Shown here piece after piece: positions 53,190 to 58,845 of a DNA stretch of 58,845 nt. The DNA is from Thalassolituus sp. UBA1087 (GTDB lineage Bacteria; Pseudomonadota; Gammaproteobacteria; Pseudomonadales; Oceanobacteraceae). Position numbers and translations under genes: made by a program. The DNA lies in the NCBI GenBank assembly GCA_002314145.1, contig DCCG01000022.1, forward strand, positions 1 to 58,845, written 5' to 3'. Numbering within the stretch: the first letter of the stretch is position 1; each line of letters starts with the position of its first letter. The notes beneath the pieces are model-generated. The model saw only the letters and a program-made list of their open reading frames with translations. It was not told the origin of the DNA and ran no database searches.

Positions 53190-53348
53190 GATTTCTACCT
53201 TAATGTTTGGGTTAGGCCTCCACATACCCACTTCGCCGACCCTGATTGCTCGGGGCACCCCGGTTAAGTGTTGCAGTATGTGTGTGTCATTTATGTCGCA
53301 GACCGGCTCATTCCGGTCGCGCAGCGCTCTCAGCGCGGGCGCTTTATA
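53190..53348 (-). promoter_or_regulatory. rpsB promoter and probable S2-responsive leader
   Basis: TATAAA at 53348-53343 followed by GCGCCCGCGC is a -10 box with a GC-rich discriminator, typical of stringently controlled ribosomal promoters; no good -35 box was found. The leader of about 150 bases contains two strong stems, GACCGG...CCGGTC (about 53304-53321) and GGGGTGCCCC (about 53253-53262), before the start codon. In gammaproteobacteria S2 represses its own message through such a leader; the match is by position and general shape only. Confidence 0.55.
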
Positions 53349-53499
53349 CCACTTTCAGCCGGCAGATACCAGCCCGGATGGCGATTCTGACCGGCAGATC
53401 CGCGTCACTGGCCGATCTGCACGCGCCTCTGGTTCAATCCGGCGCCGGTAACCAGTACAATGGCGGTCAGTTTTCTCTCCAAAGGTAATTGGCATCCCC

Positions 53500-54279
53500 A
53501 TGACTGTGAATATCAAGTCCGCTGAAGACATCGAAAAAATGCGCATTGCCGGACGCCTGGCTGCGGACGTGCTGGAAATGATTGAACCACATGTAAAACC
53601 GGGAGTGTCGACCGGCGAGCTTGACCGCATCTGCCATGATTACATCGTCAATGAGCAGCAGGCCATTCCGGCGCCGCTGAACTACCGCGGCTTTCCCAAA
53701 TCAATCTGCACGTCTATTAACCAGGTGATCTGCCACGGTATCCCGAGCGACGACAAACTGCTTAAAAAGGGCGATATCGTGAACATCGATATCACGGTGA
53801 TTAAAGACGGCTACCATGGCGATACCAGTAAAATGTTTCTGGTGGGCGACGTCAGCCCCGCCAATAAGCGGCTCGCGGAAATCACCCAGGAGTGCATGTA
53901 CATCGGCATCGATATGGTAAAACCCGGCACCCGCCTGGGCGACATCGGCCACGCCATTCAGCAGCACGCGGAAGCCAACCATTATTCAGTTGTGCGTGAA
54001 TACTGCGGTCATGGTATCGGCAAAGAATTCCACGAAGACCCGCAGGTGCTGCACTATGGTAAGCCGGGTACAGGGCTTGAACTGCAGGCCGGCATGATTT
54101 TCACCATCGAACCTATGATCAATCAGGGAAGCCGCTTCAACAAGTTGCTGAAAGATGGCTGGACCGTGGTCACCAAAGACCGCAAACCATCCGCCCAGTG
54201 GGAGCACACGATTCTGGTTACAGAAACCGGCTTTGAGGTGCTGACACTGCGCTCTGATGAAGATCGCTACCGCGCCTGA
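53500..54279 (+). CDS. map: Methionine aminopeptidase, type I
   Basis: A 259-residue enzyme removing the initiator methionine. The five metal ligands are in NIDITVIKDGYHGDTSKMF (two Asp), CGHGIGKEFHEDPQ (His), FTIEPM (Glu) and the C-terminal QWEHTILVTETGFEVL (Glu). It is divergent from rpsB and overlaps the glnD frame. The start is the ATG after the GGTAATTGG stretch; the ribosome site is weak. Confidence 0.97.
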   Translation: MTVNIKSAEDIEKMRIAGRLAADVLEMIEPHVKPGVSTGELDRICHDYIVNEQQAIPAPLNYRGFPKSICTSINQVICHGIPSDDKLLKKGDIVNIDITVIKDGYHGDTSKMFLVGDVSPANKRLAEITQECMYIGIDMVKPGTRLGDIGHAIQQHAEANHYSVVREYCGHGIGKEFHEDPQVLHYGKPGTGLELQAGMIFTIEPMINQGSRFNKLLKDGWTVVTKDRKPSAQWEHTILVTETGFEVLTLRSDEDRYRA

Positions 54280-56974
54280 TATGGACAACATGGTGCCGGC
54301 TCTCCCATCGATTGATTCGCAAAAACTGCTGCAGGACCTGCAGCAGTCCCCTTCTCCTATCCCGGTGATCAAACCTATCCTGGCGCGTATTCAGGAGGAA
54401 GCTTACGCCTATTTCCGCGCCACTCTGGATGCGACGCTGCTGGTTCGCCGCCGGGCTGAACTGATCGATCAGATACTCCATGCTTTATGGCACAACGCCG
54501 GTCTGCCGGAACAGGATCTTGCGCTGCTGGCGGTGGGTGGTTACGGCCGTGGAGAGCTGCACCCGCATTCCGATATTGACGTATTGCTGCTGTGCAAAGA
54601 TGAAGACAGCATCAACCGCTATGGCGAACAACTGCAGGGCTTCATTACCCTGCTCTGGGACATTAAACTGGATGTTGGCCACAGCGTGCGCACCCTGGAC
54701 GAATGCGTAACAGAAGCCAGTAAAGATCTGACCATCATCACCAATATGATGGAAACCCGCAGCCTGGCCGGCGACGATACCCTGCTGCAACAACTGAAAG
54801 CCAGTACAGCGCCGAAATGCATCTGGCCGGCCCAGAGTTTCTTTAATGCCAAATGGCAGGAATTACAGGATCGTCACGATAAGCACGACGATTCGGAATA
54901 CAACCTGGAGCCTAATGTTAAAAACTCCCCCGGTACCTTGCGGGATATTCAGACGGTCACCTGGGTCACCATGCGCCATTTTGGCGAAGGCTCATTGAGC
55001 GCGCTGGAAGAAAAAGGCTTTCTCACGCCGTTTGAACGCGAACGCCTGCAAAGCAGCCTGACCTTTCTGTGGCAGGTGCGCTATGCCCTGCATATGCTGG
55101 CCGGGCGCGAAGAGGACCGTCTGCTGTTCGACCTGCAACGTGAAATCGCTGATCTGCTGGGATTCCATGAAGACAGCCAGATGCTGGGGGTAGAACGTTT
55201 TATGTCGCGCTTCTACCGTAATCAGCTGGCCACCACTGAGCTCACCGACCTGCTGCTGCTGCATTTCAATGAAGATTTTATAAAAGCCGGCAAACTGTGC
55301 GAAGTAGAGACACTCAATGAATATTTTGTTCTGTCGAACGGCTATCTGGAAGCCACTGATCCGGACATATTCCGCCGCGAACCTGCCTGGCTGCTGAAAG
55401 TTTTCCTGCTGATGGCGCAACAACCGGACGCCAAAGGCATTCATTCCAATACGATCCGGGCCTTGCGTGACCAGCGTGGTTGTATTGATGATGCTTTCCG
55501 CAACGACCCGGACAACAACCGCGTGTTCATGCAGATCCTGACCAACCGCTCCTGTGTGGTACGGGAACTGACCCGCATGATGCGCTACGGCATTCTGGGG
55601 CAATATATTCCCGAATTCGGCCATATTATCGGCCTGATGGAGCACGACCTGCTGCACATCTACACGGTCGATGAGCACAGCTTCCGCATGATGCGTTTTT
55701 TACGCCAGCTGCGCTTCGGCGACGTACGCGAGCGCTATCCGATCGCCTCGCGCCTTATCCACCGGGTGCAGAAAAAAGAGATTCTGTATCTCACCGCTCT
55801 GCTGCACGATACCGGTAAAAGCGTGGAAGGTGACCATACCGTCAACAGCGGTGAAATCGCCGCAGCCTTCTGCCGTCAGCACAACCTGCGCCCGACCGAT
55901 TCACACATGGTAGTCTGGCTGTGCGAGAACCACCTGCTGATGTCGAATGCATGCCAGCGCCTGGATCTCAACAATCCGGAAGATATCCATATGTTTGCCC
56001 AGGAAGTCGGCGATCAGCATCATCTGGAAATGCTGTTTCTGATTTCCGTTGCCGACACCGTCAGCACCAATCCGAAACTCTGGACCAGCTGGCGCGCAGA
56101 ACAGATGCGGGCCCTGTTCCGCAATACCCAGGATGCCCTGCGCCGTGGTCTCGGCAACCCGAAAAACAAAGAAGATGTCATCGCTGAAGTGCAGCAGGAA
56201 GCGATGGAGCAATTGCTGGCCCAGGGCCTCAGCAAAGAAGAAATTCTGGCGATCTGGGGCACTCCGGGTGACGACTACTTCCTGCGCGAAGGAACCGACA
56301 ACATCATCTGGCAGACGCTGGCGATCCATCAGCACGGTCAGAGCGCCAAACCTCTGGTATCGATCCGCCAGACCTCTGACCAGGAGTTTGAAGGGGCCAC
56401 GCAGATCTTTATTTTCATGAAAGATCAGCTCAACCTGTTTGCCGCCACGACGGCTACACTGGATCAGCTCAACCTGAATATTCAGGATGCACGCATTATG
56501 ACCTCAGAGACGGAACAGAATGCGGTTGATACCTATATCGTACTGGATGAAAACAACCGGCCGATAGAAGACCCTCAGCGTATCCGGCAGATACGTGAAA
56601 CACTGACAGAGGCCCTGTCAGACCCGGAAGATTTCTCCACCATTATTCAGCGCCGCACCCCCCGGGCACTGAAACAGTTTCAGGTAGAAACCCGGGTATC
56701 CATGAGCAATGACCCTGTCATGCAACGCACAGTGCTGGAAGTCGTAGCTGCAGACCGGCCCGGCCTGCTCGCCCGCATGGGGGCCATTTTCGCAGAATTC
56801 GGCGCCCAGATGCAGGGCGCTAAAATTCTTACCGAAGGAGAACAGGTATCCGATATCTTTTTTATCCTCGACGAGAACGGTAACCCATATTCAGACGCTG
56901 AAGAATGTCAGCGCCTGAAAGATGCAATTCTTCAGGGGCTCGAAGAACAGGTAGAAGCCCAGAGCGCTGTTTAA
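54257..56974 (+). CDS. glnD: PII uridylyltransferase / uridylyl-removing enzyme
   Basis: A protein of up to 905 residues, the cell's glutamine sensor that modifies PII proteins. The nucleotidyltransferase part has GGYGRGELHPHSDIDVLLL (94-112). An HD domain for de-uridylylation has LLHDTGKSVEGDHT near 515. Two ACT domains at the end (about 715-790 and 825-900, the second with VVAADRPGLLARMGAIF) bind glutamine. The first ATG lies inside map; ATG at 54281, just past the map stop, is an equally possible start, and neither has a clear ribosome site. Confidence 0.96.
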   Translation: MKIATAPDMDNMVPALPSIDSQKLLQDLQQSPSPIPVIKPILARIQEEAYAYFRATLDATLLVRRRAELIDQILHALWHNAGLPEQDLALLAVGGYGRGELHPHSDIDVLLLCKDEDSINRYGEQLQGFITLLWDIKLDVGHSVRTLDECVTEASKDLTIITNMMETRSLAGDDTLLQQLKASTAPKCIWPAQSFFNAKWQELQDRHDKHDDSEYNLEPNVKNSPGTLRDIQTVTWVTMRHFGEGSLSALEEKGFLTPFERERLQSSLTFLWQVRYALHMLAGREEDRLLFDLQREIADLLGFHEDSQMLGVERFMSRFYRNQLATTELTDLLLLHFNEDFIKAGKLCEVETLNEYFVLSNGYLEATDPDIFRREPAWLLKVFLLMAQQPDAKGIHSNTIRALRDQRGCIDDAFRNDPDNNRVFMQILTNRSCVVRELTRMMRYGILGQYIPEFGHIIGLMEHDLLHIYTVDEHSFRMMRFLRQLRFGDVRERYPIASRLIHRVQKKEILYLTALLHDTGKSVEGDHTVNSGEIAAAFCRQHNLRPTDSHMVVWLCENHLLMSNACQRLDLNNPEDIHMFAQEVGDQHHLEMLFLISVADTVSTNPKLWTSWRAEQMRALFRNTQDALRRGLGNPKNKEDVIAEVQQEAMEQLLAQGLSKEEILAIWGTPGDDYFLREGTDNIIWQTLAIHQHGQSAKPLVSIRQTSDQEFEGATQIFIFMKDQLNLFAATTATLDQLNLNIQDARIMTSETEQNAVDTYIVLDENNRPIEDPQRIRQIRETLTEALSDPEDFSTIIQRRTPRALKQFQVETRVSMSNDPVMQRTVLEVVAADRPGLLARMGAIFAEFGAQMQGAKILTEGEQVSDIFFILDENGNPYSDAEECQRLKDAILQGLEEQVEAQSAV

Positions 56975-57124
56975 GCACAGCGCACATCAACGACAGCCCT
57001 GCTTTATCTGCCTGACGGCAGCCCTTAGATAAATTCGAAAGAACCCAGCGAAAAAATGCGCTCATAATAGGTCAGCCAAACCGGTATGTTGTGATCATAG
57101 AAAAGCAACAAATCAGGAGCGCAC

Positions 57125-57964
57125 ATGACACACTCCAGCGTAGAGAAAATTATTCCCAGCCACCCGTCTTCCGACGGCGATGGTGTCAAAATCCGGCGCG
57201 TAGGTCTGTTTAATCAGCCCGGTGCCGACCCATTTCTGATGATGGACGAGTTATTGTCCGATAACCCGGATGACTTTATCGGCGGCTTTCCACCGCATCC
57301 CCACCGCGGTATGGAAACACTGACCTATCTGATCCACGGTTCACTGGAACATCAGGACCATATGGGTAATAAAGGTCTGATCAACAGCGGTGGCGCTCAG
57401 TGGATGTCTGCCGGGCGTGGCGTCATTCACAGCGAAATGCCTGCCCGGGAAATGAAACAGCTGCATGGCTTCCAGTTATGGATCAACCTTCCGGCGGAAA
57501 ACAAAATGCAGACACCGGATTACCGGGACGTATCCGCAGAAGAAATTCCGCAGATTGCCGGCGACCACTGGTCGGCCAAACTGATAGCAGGTGACTGGGA
57601 CATTAACGGCGTAACCGGCACAGGCCCACTGGATAAGCTGGCCGCAGAAGCGGCTTATGCTGACATTCAGCTGACCGACGGCCAGGAAGTCAGTATCAAA
57701 GTGCCGGAACATCAGAAAGTGATTGCCTTTGTGTATCAGGGACAGCTGGAGACCAGCCCGGCAGCACCGGAAAAATCCATGTTGATTTTCAATGCGACAG
57801 ATAACCTGACACTGAAGGCCAGTCAGGACAGCAGATTAATTCTGCTGCGCGGCACCCCAATACGCGAACCTGTTGCCCACTATGGTCCGTTTGTAATGAA
57901 CACTATGGATGAAATTGAACAGGCGATTATCGACTACAACAAAGGTAATTTCGGTAACGGCTGA
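57125..57964 (+). CDS. Pirin family protein
   Basis: A 279-residue bicupin, longer than the pirin at 19344-20072 and of the classic pirin branch. The metal site is in FPPHPHRGMETLTYLIHGSLEHQD (about residues 57-80) with three His, and Glu follows in AGRGVIHSEMP. The C-terminal cupin carries GTPIREPVAHYGPFVMNT, a conserved family ending. AGGAGC lies six bases before the ATG. Enzymatic quercetin 2,3-dioxygenase activity is reported for some pirins; the native role is unknown. It is a single gene ending in a strong terminator. Confidence 0.95.
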   Translation: MTHSSVEKIIPSHPSSDGDGVKIRRVGLFNQPGADPFLMMDELLSDNPDDFIGGFPPHPHRGMETLTYLIHGSLEHQDHMGNKGLINSGGAQWMSAGRGVIHSEMPAREMKQLHGFQLWINLPAENKMQTPDYRDVSAEEIPQIAGDHWSAKLIAGDWDINGVTGTGPLDKLAAEAAYADIQLTDGQEVSIKVPEHQKVIAFVYQGQLETSPAAPEKSMLIFNATDNLTLKASQDSRLILLRGTPIREPVAHYGPFVMNTMDEIEQAIIDYNKGNFGNG

Positions 57965-57986
57965 TCTTCCCGCTGCTTTCTGACAG

Positions 57987-58019
57987 AAAGCCCCGTCAGG
58001 ACCTGACGGGGCTTTTTTA
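57987..58019 (+). terminator. Terminator of the pirin gene
   Basis: AAAGCCCCGTCAGG and CCTGACGGGGCTTTTTT form a long perfect stem with a minimal loop and a T tract, 23 bases past the stop. Confidence 0.93.
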
Positions 58020-58056
58020 TTGATTAAAAAAACCTGGCAGACAGTCGCTCATAAAG

Positions 58057-58088
58057 AAAAACCCCAGCAGGTTGCCCTGCCGGGGTTT
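58057..58088. terminator. Second, bidirectional terminator hairpin
   Basis: AAAACCCC and GGGGTTTT enclose GCAGG / CCTGC. The symmetric tracts allow use from either side. It lies between the pirin terminator and the rRNA operon terminator. Confidence 0.8.
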
Positions 58089-58156
58089 TGGATACGACGG
58101 GGACACCTTGTCCGGGGTCGCGCACGACCTTGACGTACTCGGCAAGCTCGAAATGA

Positions 58157-58192
58157 AAAAAGCCCCGATAGCGTTAGCTACCGGGGCTTTTG
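58157..58192 (-). terminator. Terminator of the rRNA operon
   Basis: On the minus strand AAAAGCCCCGGTAGC and GCTATCGGGGCTTTTTT pair over more than twelve bases and end in six Ts. It lies eight bases past the 5S rRNA. Confidence 0.92.
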
Positions 58193-58199
58193 AATAAGA

Positions 58200-58316
58200 G
58201 CTTGACGATGACCTACTCTCACATGGGGACTCCCCACACTACCATCGGCGATGCTGCGTTTCACTTCTGAGTTCGGAATGGATTCAGGTGGTTCCACAGC
58301 TCTATTGTCGTCAAGC
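58200..58316 (-). rRNA. rrf: 5S ribosomal RNA
   Basis: On the minus strand the 117-base block starts GCTTGACGACAATAGAG and ends TCATCGTCAAGC, which pair as helix I. Inside are CCACCTGA, CCGAACTCAGAAGTGAAACG and CGATGGTAGTGTGGGG, the conserved 5S core. It follows the 23S gene by about 230 bases; that spacer holds direct repeats of TTCGTTTCACT and no tRNA. Confidence 0.96.
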
Positions 58317-58546
58317 AAACCGTTATGGTGGATGTTTCGTCTTATGCACTCACGTTTGTTGTGGGCGGCGACATTCACCAAATAGGGTTGGATACATGAG
58401 ACTCTTAAGTAATTAAACTCAGGAGTTTATTGAAATTCTCTTACGAACCGGCGGTGGCTCGTTATCTCTTAACCGGCTTGTACTCTGAGTGTTCGTTTCA
58501 CTGCTAAGCAGCGTTCGTTTCACTCAACACCAAGTTTGGGTGTTAT

Positions 58547-58845
<299 letters not shown>

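Noticed and set aside
58178..58381. 67-codon minus-strand frame
   Set aside because: It overlaps the 5S rRNA gene and its terminator.

Overview
The window reads as a chromosomal stretch from a marine gammaproteobacterium of the Oceanospirillales/Pseudomonadales type. The strongest pointers are the long isocitrate lyase, the block rpsB-tsf-pyrH-frr-uppS-cdsA-dxr-rseP-bamA-skp-lpxD-fabZ-lpxA-lpxB-rnhB in the order known from pseudomonads, and map-glnD divergent from rpsB. Genus placement is inference from gene order and protein character; I could not run a search.

Left arm (1-16450). This is an accessory island built around contact-dependent growth inhibition (CDI) and two-partner secretion. 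On the minus strand it reads: a short TpsA exoprotein (654 aa), an outer-membrane TpsB/CdiB transporter, a giant CdiA exoprotein (3553 aa) and a small, AT-rich, probable immunity gene. Further downstream are an IS481-type remnant, a REP-associated-type transposase gene, and a broken fragment of a second, unrelated toxin C-terminus, followed by what may be the start of its own immunity gene at the window edge. This is the layout of a CDI locus with an orphan toxin/immunity module. The island abuts hom and occupies the place where thrC often lies.

Middle (16477-38566). Mostly single genes and small operons: homoserine dehydrogenase, a GcvR-like ACT protein, a TauE-type exporter, a pirin, a DMT transporter, a nitroreductase divergent from a LysR regulator, a crotonase, a TRIC-type channel, a class I glutamine amidotransferase, and a purine-related group (adenine deaminase, 2-oxoglutarate/Fe oxygenase, BMP-type periplasmic binding protein). 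Then come a membrane diguanylate cyclase and isocitrate lyase, whose 3' end is duplicated in tandem with a palindromic insertion. Next is a three-gene nitric-oxide signalling operon: a response regulator with degenerate HD-GYP domain, an H-NOX haem sensor and a histidine kinase. A YhiN-type flavoprotein and an acyltransferase end the section.

Right arm (38634-58845). The lipid A / Bam / isoprenoid / translation operon on the minus strand starts at rpsB and runs to rnhB, and joins envelope biogenesis (lpxA, B, D, fabZ, cdsA, uppS, dxr, bamA, skp, rseP) with translation (rpsB, tsf, frr) and UMP kinase. map and glnD run the other way, then a second pirin, several strong terminators, a 5S rRNA and the 3' part of a 23S rRNA on the minus strand. 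No tRNA, CRISPR array or replication origin was seen.
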